A stretch of 64,000 bases of DNA from an uncultured Oscillibacter sp. (GCA_910583785.1 CAJTZK010000012.1:1-64000); one strand, 5' to 3'; shown: positions 40,407 to 49,417, counted from the first letter of the stretch. Program-made: numbers and translations. The notes: generated by a model from the letters alone, not told the origin.

Positions 40407-41237
40407 CTAGCGGCGCTGCTTCCGGTACTCCAGGGGGCTGACGCCCTCCACCCGGCGGAAGCATTGGGAGAAGTAGCTGAGAGAGGAGAAGCCCAGAATC
40501 TGGGCGATGAGGGAGAGGGTGTGGTCCGTCTCCCGGAGGAGAAAGCGGCTCTCCTCAATGCGGCGGGAGATCAGGTAGTTGATAGGGGAGACGCCGAACT
40601 CCCGGCGGAAGGCGTGGGCCAGATAGTACTTGTTCAGGTGGGCCAGCTGGGCCAGCTGGTCCAGGTTCAGGTTCTCCTTAAAGTGGTTGTCGATGTACCG
40701 CCGGACCAGGACGCACTCCTGGCTGGAGCGGGCCCCGGAGGGCTCGCCGGAAAGAGCCGCGTCCCGCTGGCGGTTCAGCCGGACCAGCACCACGTCCAAA
40801 AGGCTCCGGCAGACCTGCTCATAGCCCGGAAGGGACTCCTCCGCCTCCTGGAGCATCAGCCGGAGGCAGCCCATCAGCTCCTCCCAGCCAGTGTGGAGGT
40901 GGAGCAGGGCGTAGCCCTCGGCCCCGGCCATGGTCTCCAGCCCCTCCACCCCCAAAACGGCGTACTCCAGGGGGCTGTCCAGCTGGCTGGCCTCCGTGTG
41001 GGGCACGTTGGCGTTAACAATGACCGCGTCGTGGATGGCCACGGGAAACTCCTCCCGCCGGGTGCGGAAGCGGCCGTGGCCCCCGGTGATGAAGAAGAGC
41101 TCCGCGCAGCCGTGGGTGTGGAGGCTGGAGTTCCACTCCGGGCTGTACTGGGCCCGGGAGACATAGGCCAGCCTGGGGGCCCCGCCGGGGGCGGCGTTCT
41201 CCCGCTGGAACGCGTATTGACGCTGGCTCACGGACAT
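40407..41237 (-). CDS. AraC-family regulator of the glycan cluster
   Basis: 276 residues. The N-terminal cupin (AraC_binding) region: SSLHTHGCAELFFITGGHGR, FRTRREEFPVAIHDAVIVNA. The C-terminal double helix-turn-helix: VRRYIDNHFKENLNLDQLAQ, LAHLNKYYLAHAFRREFGVS, PINYLISRRIEESRFLLRET, IAQILGFSSLSYFSQCFRRV with the usual GVSPLEYRK end. It is divergent from the sugar importer, so it is probably the sugar-responsive activator. The start at 41237 has GGAGG at good distance; upstream in-frame codons run through its own promoter. Confidence 0.92.
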   Translation of the reverse strand: MSVSQRQYAFQRENAAPGGAPRLAYVSRAQYSPEWNSSLHTHGCAELFFITGGHGRFRTRREEFPVAIHDAVIVNANVPHTEASQLDSPLEYAVLGVEGLETMAGAEGYALLHLHTGWEELMGCLRLMLQEAEESLPGYEQVCRSLLDVVLVRLNRQRDAALSGEPSGARSSQECVLVRRYIDNHFKENLNLDQLAQLAHLNKYYLAHAFRREFGVSPINYLISRRIEESRFLLRETDHTLSLIAQILGFSSLSYFSQCFRRVEGVSPLEYRKQRR

Positions 41238-41250
41238 TCCTCCCTCCGGG

Positions 41251-41524
41251 GCGCAATTTTTTGAAAATTGGCAGCATCTCGGCCTGTCTCTTATTATACC
41301 GCCTTTGCCCCGGCGGCGCAACTTTTGATAAAATATTTTTTCCATCCTGCCGGGATTTTGTCGAGGAGACGGAGGGCGGACGGAGGGAAGATACAAAATT
41401 ATCAGTTTTGCCTAAAGCAGGGCAGGGCATCTCCTAAAAATTGGGACAAAATGCAAAGAGAGCAAGATTTCTAAAAAGTTGCGCAAGAAAGGGATTGCTT
41501 TGCCAGCGGCTAACTCGTTATACT
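41251..41524. promoter_or_regulatory. Divergent promoters and three candidate AraC boxes
   Basis: This 347-base gap (41238-41584) has no gene. The araC promoter on the minus strand is TTGCGC (41316-41321), 17 bases, TATAAT (41293-41298). The importer promoter on the plus strand is TTGCTT (41495-41500), 18 bases, TATACT (41519-41524). Three related boxes, (T)CAAAA(A)(G/A)TTGCGC, occur at 41251-41264 and 41316-41328 (reverse) and 41473-41484 (forward). One box overlaps the araC -35 and one lies just upstream of the importer -35. Confidence 0.6.
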
Positions 41525-41584
41525 AAATTTTACAAGGCCGGAAACCGGCCTGCGGAAGCCCCTATATTATAAGGAGGTAGACTT

Positions 41585-42970
41585 ATGAAGAAGTTTTTCA
41601 GTCTCTTGCTGACTCTGGCGCTGGTGCTGTCCCTGGCCGCCTGCGGCGGCGGGAACGGCGGTTCCGACGCCGGGACCACCACCCCGCCCCCCGCCGACAG
41701 CGGCGATACCCAGACCCCGCCGCCCGCCGAAGACGTGACCATCACCGTGGCCGCCCTGGCCTCCGGCTATGAGGAAGCCTATCCCGGCATGTGGCAGGAG
41801 GTCTGCGACGCTTTCACCGCCGAGACCGGCGTGAAGGTCAACCTGATCTGCGACAAGAACCTGGAAGACGTCATCGGGCCCTCTATGCAGGGCGGCGACT
41901 TCCCCGATGTCATCCACCTGGCCACCGGCCGGGAGAAGGGCCTGACCGAGCAGTTCATCAAGGACCGCAACATCGCGGAGCTGACGGACGTGCTGTCCAT
42001 GACCATCCCCGGCGAGAGCGCCAAGGTCTCCGACAAGATTGTCGGCGGCTTCACCGACACCTCTGTGACCAACCCCTACGGCGACGGCGTGACCTACCTG
42101 GCCCCCATGTTCTACTCCCCCTGCGGCCTGTTCTACAACGCGGGCCTCTTCGAGGAAAAGGGCTGGACCGTCCCCGCCACCTGGGACGAGATGTGGGAGC
42201 TGGCCGAGAAGGCCCAGGCCGAGGGCAGCTACCTCTTTACTTATCCCACCACCGGCTACTTTGACGCCTTCCTGTACGCCCTGATGTACTCCGTGGGCGG
42301 CGCCGACTTCTTCAACAAGGCCACCTCCTACGCCGAGGGCATCTGGGATACCCCCGAGGCCCAGCAGTGCTTCGACATCATCGCCAAGCTGGCCAGCTAC
42401 ACCAATCCCGTCACCCCCGCCCAGGCCAATGACCAGGACTTCACCCAGAACCAGCAGCTGGTGCTGGACAACAAGGCCCTGTTCATGCCCAACGGCACCT
42501 GGATCGTGGGCGAGATGGCCGAGGCTCCCCGGGCCGAGGGCTTCCAGTGGGGCATGACCGCCCTGCCCGCCGCCAAGGCCGGCGGAAACGGCGCCAGCTA
42601 CTGCTGGCTGGAGCAGGCGTGGATTCCCGCCGCCGCCCCCAACCTGGACGCCGCCAAGCAGTTCGTGGCCTTCCTGTACAGCGACGCGGCCTGCGCCATC
42701 TTCGCCAAGGGCGGCGCGGTGCAGCCCGTGCCCGGCCTGACCGACAACCTGGAAGGCGACAACAAACTGTTCTACGCCATCTATGACAACGGAGCCGACG
42801 CGGCCATGGGCAACTTCGCGGCCTACAACGCCGTGGCGGGCCTGGGCACCGTCCGCGAGGTCTTCCTGGACCCCGTCAACGGCCTGGTGAACAGCAGTGT
42901 GACCGTGGACCAGTGGGTCAGCGACATCAAGGCCGCCAGCGACCAGATGCGGGCCAACCTCATGGGCTGA
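41585..42970 (+). CDS. Sugar ABC transporter substrate-binding lipoprotein
   Basis: 461 residues. Lipoprotein signal KKFFSLLLTLALVLSLAAC with lipobox LAAC (Cys20), then a Gly/Thr/Pro linker. The bacterial extracellular family 1 binding-protein fold is visible: FNAGLFEEKGWTVPATWDE-like segments (GLFYNAGLFEEKGWTVPATW) and MPNGTWIVGEMAEAPRAEG. Next to a GH112 phosphorylase, the likely ligand is galacto-N-biose or lacto-N-biose, or a related mucin disaccharide (inference). AAGGAGG precedes the ATG. A hairpin after the gene probably raises its level over the permeases. Confidence 0.93.
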   Translation: MKKFFSLLLTLALVLSLAACGGGNGGSDAGTTTPPPADSGDTQTPPPAEDVTITVAALASGYEEAYPGMWQEVCDAFTAETGVKVNLICDKNLEDVIGPSMQGGDFPDVIHLATGREKGLTEQFIKDRNIAELTDVLSMTIPGESAKVSDKIVGGFTDTSVTNPYGDGVTYLAPMFYSPCGLFYNAGLFEEKGWTVPATWDEMWELAEKAQAEGSYLFTYPTTGYFDAFLYALMYSVGGADFFNKATSYAEGIWDTPEAQQCFDIIAKLASYTNPVTPAQANDQDFTQNQQLVLDNKALFMPNGTWIVGEMAEAPRAEGFQWGMTALPAAKAGGNGASYCWLEQAWIPAAAPNLDAAKQFVAFLYSDAACAIFAKGGAVQPVPGLTDNLEGDNKLFYAIYDNGADAAMGNFAAYNAVAGLGTVREVFLDPVNGLVNSSVTVDQWVSDIKAASDQMRANLMG

Positions 42971-43008
42971 GAAGGGCCCTGTCCAAAACCGCATAGTCCG
43001 TAATCCGT

Positions 43009-43051
43009 GGGCGGCGGCGAGTGTTTCTGCTCGCCGCCGCCCGTTTTGTTT
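43009..43051 (+). terminator. Hairpin between binding-protein and permease genes
   Basis: GGGCGGCGGCGAG-TGTTTCTG-CTCGCCGCCGCCC followed by GTTTTGTTT. In an operon this would act as a leaky terminator or mRNA stabiliser. Confidence 0.75.
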
Positions 43052-43080
43052 CCGCGACATGACCCGAAAGGAGTGGTTCC

Positions 43081-43956
43081 ATGCGCAGCAGCAAGAGCCG
43101 TGGGCGGTTCCTGGCCCTGTGCGTCGCCCCGGCGGTAGTCCTGTACTTCGTCTTCATGATCCTGCCCACCCTGAACGTCTTCCGCATGTCCCTGTTTGAG
43201 CGGGGGGCCTATTCTCCCACGGAGACCTTTGTCGGTATGGCCAATTTCCAGGCCCTGGCGAAGGACGTGAAATTCATCACGGCCATGCAGAATACCATTC
43301 TGCTGATTGTCACCGTGACCCTCATCACCTTCTTTTTTGCCATCGTCTTCGCGGCGATCCTGACCCGGGAGAAGATCAAGGGGCAGAATTTCTTCCGCAT
43401 CGTGTTCTACATCCCCAACATCCTCTCCGTGGTGGTTATCGCCGGCATCTTTTCTGCCATCTACAAGCCGGAGAACGGCATGCTGAACAGCATCCTCTCC
43501 TTTTTCAAGGGGGAGACGGTCATGGTCCTCTGGAAGGACCAGCCCATGGTCATCGTCAGCGTCATCATCGCCATGGTCTGGCAGGCCATCGGCTACTACA
43601 TGGTCATGTACATGGCCTCCATGTCCGCCGTGCCGGAGAGCCTCTACGAGAGCGCCGGGCTGGACGGCGCGGGGCGTCTGACCCAGTTCTTCCAGCTGAC
43701 CCTGCCTTTGATCTGGACCAACATCCGCACCACCCTGACCTTCTTTATCATCTCCACCATCAACATGGCCTTCCTGTTTGTTAAGGCCATGGTGGCCAAG
43801 GGCATGGCCGACGTGGGACTGAGCTTTATGTACGCCCAGAAGGACGCCGGGCTTTACGGCTACTCCATGGCGGCGGGCGTAGTGATCTTCCTGTTTTCCT
43901 TCCTGCTGTCCGCCCTGGTGAACTGGGTGACGAAGCGGGAAGTCCTGGAAATGTAA
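43081..43956 (+). CDS. Sugar ABC transporter permease, MalF/UgpA type
   Basis: 291 residues with six membrane segments. It begins RGRFLALCVAPAVVLYFVFM and has the EAA loop YESAGLDGAGRLTQFFQLTLPLIW, the contact site for the ATPase. Importer permease partner of the gene downstream. No ATP-binding gene is in the cluster, so it probably uses a shared MsmK/UgpC-type ATPase elsewhere. AAAGGAG precedes the ATG. Confidence 0.94.
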   Translation: MRSSKSRGRFLALCVAPAVVLYFVFMILPTLNVFRMSLFERGAYSPTETFVGMANFQALAKDVKFITAMQNTILLIVTVTLITFFFAIVFAAILTREKIKGQNFFRIVFYIPNILSVVVIAGIFSAIYKPENGMLNSILSFFKGETVMVLWKDQPMVIVSVIIAMVWQAIGYYMVMYMASMSAVPESLYESAGLDGAGRLTQFFQLTLPLIWTNIRTTLTFFIISTINMAFLFVKAMVAKGMADVGLSFMYAQKDAGLYGYSMAAGVVIFLFSFLLSALVNWVTKREVLEM

Positions 43957-43968
43957 GGGGGCTGGGAT

Positions 43969-44859
43969 ATGAGAAACGAACAGAAAGGCATGTCCGGCGA
44001 GACGCTGTATAAAATCTTCATCTACGTGGTCCTGATTACCCTGGCGGTGGTCATCATCGTCCCGGTGGCCTGGGTGTTCCTGGCCTCCATCAAGCAGAAC
44101 AGCGAGTTCTACGGCAACCCCTGGGCCCTGCCAGCCTCCTTCTACTGGCAGAACTTTGTCAACGCCTGGAATGCCGCCAGCATGGGCAGCTACATGCTTA
44201 ACTCCGTCCTGGTGACGGCCCTGTCCCTGGCGCTGCTGCTGGTGATTGCCCTGCCCGCGGCCTACTGCCTGGCCCGGTTCCGCTTCCGAGGGAGCCGGTT
44301 TTTGAACACCTGCTTCATGGCGGGGCTGTTCATCAACGTGAACTACATCGTGGTACCCATCTTCCTGATGCTCCGGGACGGGGATGCGTGGCTGAAAAAC
44401 CTGGTGGGGAACGGCTTTTTGCTGAATAACCTGGTGGTGCTGGCGGTGGTCTACGCCTCCACGGCCCTGCCCTTCACCATCTATCTGCTCTCCGGCTACT
44501 TCGCCACCCTGCCCCACGACTTTGAGGAAGCCGCCTACATTGACGGCGCGGGCTATGGGCAGGCTATGATCCGGATCATCTTCCCCATGGCCCAGCCCTC
44601 GATCATCACCATCATCCTCTTTAACTTCCTCTCCTTCTGGAACGAGTACATCATCTCCATGACGCTGATGAGCAGCGCCCAGGGCCAGAAGACCCTGCCT
44701 GTGGGCCTTTTGAACCTGATGCAGGCCCAGCAGTCCTCGGCGGAGTACGGCATCCTGTACGCCGGATTGGTGCTGGTGATGCTGCCCACGCTGATCCTCT
44801 ATATGTGCGTGCAGAAGAAGCTGACCCAGGGCATGACCGTGGGCGGCCTGAAAGGATAA
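43969..44859 (+). CDS. Sugar ABC transporter permease, MalG/UgpE type
   Basis: 296 residues with six membrane segments. The EAA loop is DFEEAAYIDGAGYGQAMIRI followed by IFPMAQPSIITI. The C-terminus ends VQKKLTQGMTVGGLKG, the typical family ending. It starts 12 bases after the first permease, with AAGGGGGC as ribosome site, in one operon with the binding protein and phosphorylase. Confidence 0.94.
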   Translation: MRNEQKGMSGETLYKIFIYVVLITLAVVIIVPVAWVFLASIKQNSEFYGNPWALPASFYWQNFVNAWNAASMGSYMLNSVLVTALSLALLLVIALPAAYCLARFRFRGSRFLNTCFMAGLFINVNYIVVPIFLMLRDGDAWLKNLVGNGFLLNNLVVLAVVYASTALPFTIYLLSGYFATLPHDFEEAAYIDGAGYGQAMIRIIFPMAQPSIITIILFNFLSFWNEYIISMTLMSSAQGQKTLPVGLLNLMQAQQSSAEYGILYAGLVLVMLPTLILYMCVQKKLTQGMTVGGLKG

Positions 44860-44868
44860 GGTGACGGC

Positions 44869-45075
44869 ATGAAGTTTTGGAAAGAGCACAGCGGCCTCCG
44901 GGCACTGTTCATCGCGGGATTCTTCCTGGCGGGGCTGGCCCTGGTCATCTCCGGATGGACCCTCACCGGACAGATGAAGGGCTTGGGGCTGATGGTCCTG
45001 GGCGTGATTCTGCTGCTGGCGGCGCTGCTGGTCTACAACAAGCCCTTTGAGGGAGACAAGGGCCCAGGGCTGTAA
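44869..45075 (+). CDS. Small two-helix membrane protein, 68 aa
   Basis: Two predicted membrane helices (ALFIAGFFLAGLALVISGW and LGLMVLGVILLLAALLVYN) with a short loop and a charged tail (KPFEGDKGPGL). I do not know the family. It sits between the permeases and the phosphorylase with tight spacing (9 and 12 bases), so it belongs to the operon. It may be an accessory of the importer. AAGGTGACGGC precedes the ATG. Confidence 0.8.
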   Translation: MKFWKEHSGLRALFIAGFFLAGLALVISGWTLTGQMKGLGLMVLGVILLLAALLVYNKPFEGDKGPGL

Positions 45076-45087
45076 GGGGGGAAACAC

Positions 45088-47256
45088 ATGAGCGATTTAC
45101 ACAACAAGGGCCGGGTGACCATCCCCACCGACGTGGACGTGGTCCCCGAGACCCTGGCCCTGCTGGAACGCTGGGGGGCCGACGCCATCCGGGACTGCGA
45201 CGGCACGGACTATCCGGAGGAATTGAAGTCCGCCGACGCCAAGGTCTACGCCACCTACTATACCACCCGGAAGGACAACGCCTGGGCCAAAGCCAACCCG
45301 GACGAGGTGCAGCAATGCTATATTATGACGGCCTTTCACACCGCCTCCGGGGGGCCCCTGTCCATCCCGCTGCTAAAGGGCGTCAGCGGGGAGCTGCTGG
45401 AGGTCAACACCCGGGACGACATCAAGCGCTGGTGGGAGGTCATGGACCGCACCGCGGGAGCGCCCCTGGCCCCGGAGAAGTGGGACTACGACGCCGAAAG
45501 CGGCGCGGTGGTGATTCCCGCGCCGGAGGCCTTCCACGATTACACGGCCAGTTTCCTGGCCTACCTGATCTGGGACCCGGTCCATATGTACAACGCCGTT
45601 ACCAACGGCTGGAAGGACTTTGAGCACCAGATTACCTTTGACGTCCGCCAGCCCAAGACCCGGAAGTTCACCATGGAGCGGCTGCGGAAGTTCATCCAGG
45701 ACCACCCCTATGTGGACGTGATCCGCTACACCACCTTCTTCCACCAGTTCACCCTGGTCTTTGACGAGCTGAAACGGGAGAAGTACGTGGACTGGTACGG
45801 CTACTCCGCCTCCGTGTCCCCCTATATCCTGGAGCGGTTCGAGAGGGAGGCTGGCTACAAATTCCGGCCGGAATTCATCATCGACCAGGGGTATTATAAC
45901 AACCAGTATCGGGTCCCCTCCCAGGAATTCAAAGATTTTATGGCCTTCCAGCGCCGGGAGGTGGCCGCCCTGGCAAAGGAAATGGTGGACCTCACCCACG
46001 AGCTAGGCAAGGAGGCCATGATGTTCCTGGGGGACCACTGGATCGGCACGGAGCCCTACTTGGAGGAGTTCAAGTCCATCGGCCTGGACGCGGTGGTGGG
46101 CAGCGTGGGCAACGGGTCCACCTTGCGGCTCATCTCCGACATCCCCGGGGTGAAGTACACCGAGGGGCGCTTCCTGCCCTACTTCTTCCCGGACACTTTC
46201 CACGAGGGAGGGGACCCGGTGGGAGAGGCCCGGGAGAACTGGGTTACCGCCCGGAGGGCCATCCTGCGCAAGCCCATTGACCGCATCGGCTACGGCGGGT
46301 ACTTGAAGCTGGCCTGTGAATTCCCGGAGTTCATTGATTATGTGGAATCCGTGTGCAAGGAGTTCCGGGAGCTGTACGGCCATATCAACGGGGCCAAGCC
46401 CTACTGCGCCAAGACCGTTGCGGTGCTGAACTGCTGGGGCAGGGCCCGTTCCTGGGGCTGCCACATGGTTCACCACGCCCTGTACCAGAAGCAGAACTAC
46501 TCCTACGCCGGGGTCATCGAAGCCCTGTCCGGCGCGCCCTTCAGCGTGCGCTTCCTGAGCTTTGACGACTTGAAGGCCGATCCCCATGCCCTGGACGGCG
46601 TGGACGTGCTGCTGAACATCGGCGGCGGGGACACCGCCCACACCGGCGGGGCCGTCTGGGAGGACCCGGAAATCTCCGCCACGGTGAAGCGCTTTGTCTG
46701 GAATGGCGGCGGCTTTATCGGCGTGGGCGAGCCATCCGGCCACCAGTACCAGGGGCGCTACTTCCAGATGGCGCCAGTGCTGGGAGTTGAAAAGGAGACA
46801 GGCTTTACACTGGGCTATGACAAGTACAACTGGGAGGAGCACCGTTCCCACTTCATCCTGGCGGATGCGGAGGGCCCGGTGGACTTCGGCGAGGGCCAGA
46901 AGGGCGTCTACGCCCTGGAGGGGGCCCAGGTGCTGGTCCAGCGGGACAAGGAGGTCCAGCTGGCGGCCAACGGGTTCGGAAAAGGCCGGGCGGTGTACCT
47001 CTCCGGCCTGCCCTACTCCTTTGAGAACAGCCGCCTGCTCCACCGGGCCATTCTCTGGGCTGCCCACGGGGAGGAGGCCCTGGAGAAGTGGTTTTCCTCC
47101 AACTGCCGGGTGGAGGTGCACGCCTATGTGGAGAGCGGGCGCTTCTGCGTGGTGAACAACACCTACGAGCCCCAGAGTACCACGGTCTACCGGGGGGACG
47201 GGTCCAGTTTCCCGCTGGAACTGGCCGCCAACGAAATTCTCTGGTACGAGATTTAA
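45088..47256 (+). CDS. 1,3-beta-galactosyl-N-acetylhexosamine phosphorylase (GH112)
   Basis: 722 residues, normal for GH112. It splits galacto-N-biose or lacto-N-biose with phosphate into galactose 1-phosphate and GalNAc or GlcNAc, in the cytosol. The family N-terminus is GRVTIPTDVDVVPETLALLE, RWGADAIRDCDGTDYPEEL; other family blocks are MFLGDHWIGTEPYLEEF (with a conserved acid of the active site), NGSTLRLISDIPGVKYTEGR and CWGRARSWGCHMVHHALYQK. The import genes and AraC regulator make a mucin or milk glycan utilisation cluster. Whether it prefers GNB or LNB cannot be read here. GGGGGG precedes the ATG. Confidence 0.95.
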   Translation: MSDLHNKGRVTIPTDVDVVPETLALLERWGADAIRDCDGTDYPEELKSADAKVYATYYTTRKDNAWAKANPDEVQQCYIMTAFHTASGGPLSIPLLKGVSGELLEVNTRDDIKRWWEVMDRTAGAPLAPEKWDYDAESGAVVIPAPEAFHDYTASFLAYLIWDPVHMYNAVTNGWKDFEHQITFDVRQPKTRKFTMERLRKFIQDHPYVDVIRYTTFFHQFTLVFDELKREKYVDWYGYSASVSPYILERFEREAGYKFRPEFIIDQGYYNNQYRVPSQEFKDFMAFQRREVAALAKEMVDLTHELGKEAMMFLGDHWIGTEPYLEEFKSIGLDAVVGSVGNGSTLRLISDIPGVKYTEGRFLPYFFPDTFHEGGDPVGEARENWVTARRAILRKPIDRIGYGGYLKLACEFPEFIDYVESVCKEFRELYGHINGAKPYCAKTVAVLNCWGRARSWGCHMVHHALYQKQNYSYAGVIEALSGAPFSVRFLSFDDLKADPHALDGVDVLLNIGGGDTAHTGGAVWEDPEISATVKRFVWNGGGFIGVGEPSGHQYQGRYFQMAPVLGVEKETGFTLGYDKYNWEEHRSHFILADAEGPVDFGEGQKGVYALEGAQVLVQRDKEVQLAANGFGKGRAVYLSGLPYSFENSRLLHRAILWAAHGEEALEKWFSSNCRVEVHAYVESGRFCVVNNTYEPQSTTVYRGDGSSFPLELAANEILWYEI

Positions 47257-47262
47257 CCATCT

Positions 47263-47301
47263 GCCCGGCGCTTCCGGATCTGGAGGCGCTGGGCGTTTTT
47301 T
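47263..47301 (+). terminator. Terminator of the glycan operon
   Basis: GCCCGGCGCTTCC-GGATCT-GGAGGCGCTGGGC followed by GTTTTTT, 7 bases after the phosphorylase stop codon. Confidence 0.87.
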
Positions 47302-47433
47302 GGGAAATCCGGGCAAAGCCGAGGAACGTCCCGCTAGCGGATGGAAGGCCGGGGAAAGACACAAGGGGCCGCTGCCGCGGCGGGTTTTCCGGCATTCCGC
47401 GGGGAGGAAGGAACCGCCGGAAGAGGATGCCTC

Positions 47434-47462
47434 TTGTAAACCGGGATAGTTTGTGGTAGAAT
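47434..47462 (+). promoter_or_regulatory. Promoter of the DivIVA-like gene
   Basis: TTGTAA (47434-47439), 17 bases, TAGAAT (47457-47462), 34 bases before the start. Confidence 0.7.
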
Positions 47463-47495
47463 CAAAAGGAAATTTTGAGAGGAAACGGTGGCCTT

Positions 47496-48152
47496 ATGGA
47501 GAATTATTCCTTTAAAAGCGTGGCCTTCGGCGGGTTTGACAAGCAGGACGTGGTGCGGTATCTGGAGCAGGCCTCGGAAAAGGCCGCCGCTGTGCAGAGG
47601 GAGCTGGAAGCGGAAAATGAGACGCTCCGCCGGGAGGCGGCGGACCGGATGGAGGAGCTGGACCGCCTCCGGGCCCAGGTGGAGGAACTGGCCGCCCAGC
47701 GGGACGGGCTCCAGGAGAAGCTGGAGTCCGAGGCCGCCGCCCGGGCGGACCTGGAGCCCTTGCGGGCCCTGGAACAGGACGTAGCCCGGCTCACCGCCCA
47801 GCGGGACGCCCTCAAGCCCGATGCCGAGGCCTACGCCCGGTTCCGGGAGCGCCTGGGGGCCATCGAGTGCGAGGCCCGGAAGCGGGCCGACGACCTGGAG
47901 GAAGAGGCCGCCGCCCAGACCCGCCGGACCCTGGAGGAGTTCCGCAGCCGCTACCAGCGCCTGATGAGGGAGTTTGAATCCGCCGCTGGGCACGTGAACG
48001 GCGAGCTGCGGAAGATCGAAGTGACCCTCAGCCAGCTGCCCCGGGCCCTGGACCAGACGGGGGCGGAGCTGGACAGCCTGTCCGCCCGGCTGGAGAGGAA
48101 GCCGGGGGACAAGCCGGAGGAAACGGACGGAAAGTCCAAGGGCCAGGAATGA
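47496..48152 (+). CDS. DivIVA-like coiled-coil protein
   Basis: 218 residues. The first 35 residues (MENYSFKSVAFGGFDKQDVV, RYLEQASEKAA) match the N-terminal membrane-binding motif of DivIVA-type proteins, followed by long coiled-coil (residues 30-190) rich in Glu, Arg and Ala, and a charged tail. DivIVA proteins mark curved membranes at poles and septa. Which of several paralogues this is cannot be told; it is not next to ylm or sepF genes. The start at 47496 is chosen because it gives the family N-terminus. Confidence 0.85.
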   Translation: MENYSFKSVAFGGFDKQDVVRYLEQASEKAAAVQRELEAENETLRREAADRMEELDRLRAQVEELAAQRDGLQEKLESEAAARADLEPLRALEQDVARLTAQRDALKPDAEAYARFRERLGAIECEARKRADDLEEEAAAQTRRTLEEFRSRYQRLMREFESAAGHVNGELRKIEVTLSQLPRALDQTGAELDSLSARLERKPGDKPEETDGKSKGQE

Positions 48153-48203
48153 AAAAACGCGGCGGGGGAAAGCTATTCCAAACCTTTGGAAGGAGCGATT
48201 CCC

Positions 48204-48422
48204 ATGGCCCATTTGAGCACCTATTTCTCCCTGGAGAACGCCAGGGACAAGCATGATGAGAAGCTGCTAAAGCAGGGGCTGGACATGCTGCCCGGCGTCA
48301 CCTCCGTCAGCCTCAGCGGGCGGGGCTGCGTGGCGGTGGACTACGATTCCTCCGGCGTCTGCCAGGAGCAGATCCGCCAGAAGGTCCAGGAGCTGGGCTA
48401 CCAGCTGCGGGAGGAGGATTAG
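48204..48422 (+). CDS. HMA-like small protein without CxxC
   Basis: 72 residues. The fold pattern resembles a heavy-metal-associated domain: STYFSLENARDKHDEKLLKQ, GLDMLPGVTSVSLSGRGCVA, VDYDSSGVCQEQIRQKVQEL, GYQLRE. The metal-binding CxxC is missing, so metal binding is doubtful. AAGGAG at 48188-48193 supports this start. It is probably cotranscribed with the gene before it. Its role is unknown. Confidence 0.75.
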   Translation: MAHLSTYFSLENARDKHDEKLLKQGLDMLPGVTSVSLSGRGCVAVDYDSSGVCQEQIRQKVQELGYQLREED

Positions 48423-48457
48423 GGGAGAGCCCGCCCCGTACCTGCGGAAAATGCCGC

Positions 48458-48486
48458 TTGACACGCTGGACAAATCTTGCTAATAT
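48458..48486 (+). promoter_or_regulatory. Promoter of the cysteine T-box operon
   Basis: TTGACA (48458-48463), exactly 17 bases, TAATAT (48481-48486); near-consensus. Confidence 0.88.
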
Positions 48487-48492
48487 ACTAAG

Positions 48493-48725
48493 AGAGTCAA
48501 GTAAATACCGCGATGACCGGAAAGAGTAACGGTTTACCTGAAGAGCAGAGAGGGCGCGCCACCGGCTGCAAGCGCGCCTGCGGAGGGGGCCGCGAAGTGC
48601 GTCCGCGAGCGGGAGGGAAGACCCCTCCGCCCGGCCCCCGTCAAGGGCCCCTTGAGTGATAAATGAGAGTGGAACCGCGATTCGTCGCCTCTCGTACTTC
48701 GGTACGGGAGGCGTTCTTGTTTCTT
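48493..48725 (+). ncRNA. T-box leader, probably cysteine-specific
   Basis: The conserved T-box core appears as AGAGTGGAACCGCG (48666-48679). Stem I starts around GATGACCGGAAAGAGTAAC, and the specifier loop likely reads GGCTGCAAGC, with TGC (Cys) followed by A. The terminator is CGCCTCTCGTAC-TTCG-GTACGGGAGGCG (48686-48713) with a T-rich tail. Uncharged tRNA-Cys would turn on cysE and cysS. It fills the 326-base gap upstream of cysE. Confidence 0.93.
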
Positions 48726-48748
48726 CCCGGCCCGGCAAGGAGTGAAGC

Positions 48749-49417
48749 ATGATGTACCTGACTCGCCTGGGCGGCCTGCTGGCCGCCTATCAGCGCCGGG
48801 ACCCTGCGGCCCGGAATAAGCTGGAGATTTTTCTCCTTTACCCCGGCGTCCACGCCCTGCTGTGGCACCGGGCGGCCCACTGGCTGTACCTGCACCATCG
48901 GTATTTCCTGGCCCGCTGGATTTCCCAGCATGCCCGGAATAAAACGGGTATCGAAATCCACCCGGGGGCCACCATTGGCCGGAGGCTGGTCATTGACCAT
49001 GGCTGCGGCATTGTCATCGGCGAGACCGCCGAGATCGGGGACGACTGCCTGCTCTACCAGGGGGTGACCCTGGGGGGCACCGGGAAGGACCAGGGGAAGC
49101 GGCACCCCACCCTGGGGAACAACGTGATGGTGGGCTCCGGGGCCCGTATCCTGGGGCCCTTCAAAGTGGGGGACAACGCCCGCATTGCCGCCGGGGCGGT
49201 GGTGCTGCGGGAGGTGCCCCCGGGTTCCACCGCCGTGGGCGTTCCCGCCCGGATTGTCCGGGTGAACGGCTGCCCCGTGTACTACGCCGACGACGTGGAC
49301 CAGATCAGCGTCCAGGACCCGGTGCGGGAAGAGCTGGAGCGGCTGGCCCGGCAGGTGGAGGCGCTGGAGCGGGCCCTGGAGGGCCGGAAGGAGCCCAACC
49401 GGAGGCGGCCCGCCTGA
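48749..49417 (+). CDS. cysE: Serine O-acetyltransferase
   Basis: 222 residues, a left-handed beta-helix acetyltransferase. It turns serine and acetyl-CoA into O-acetylserine, the first step of cysteine synthesis. Family blocks are HRAAHWLYLHHRYFLARWIS, GIEIHPGATIGRRLVIDHG, GIVIGETAEIGDDCLLYQG and VTLGGTGKDQGKRHPTLGNN. First gene of a T-box operon with a VOC protein and cysS. No cysK is nearby. AAGGAG precedes the ATG pair. Confidence 0.95.
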   Translation: MMYLTRLGGLLAAYQRRDPAARNKLEIFLLYPGVHALLWHRAAHWLYLHHRYFLARWISQHARNKTGIEIHPGATIGRRLVIDHGCGIVIGETAEIGDDCLLYQGVTLGGTGKDQGKRHPTLGNNVMVGSGARILGPFKVGDNARIAAGAVVLREVPPGSTAVGVPARIVRVNGCPVYYADDVDQISVQDPVREELERLARQVEALERALEGRKEPNRRRPA

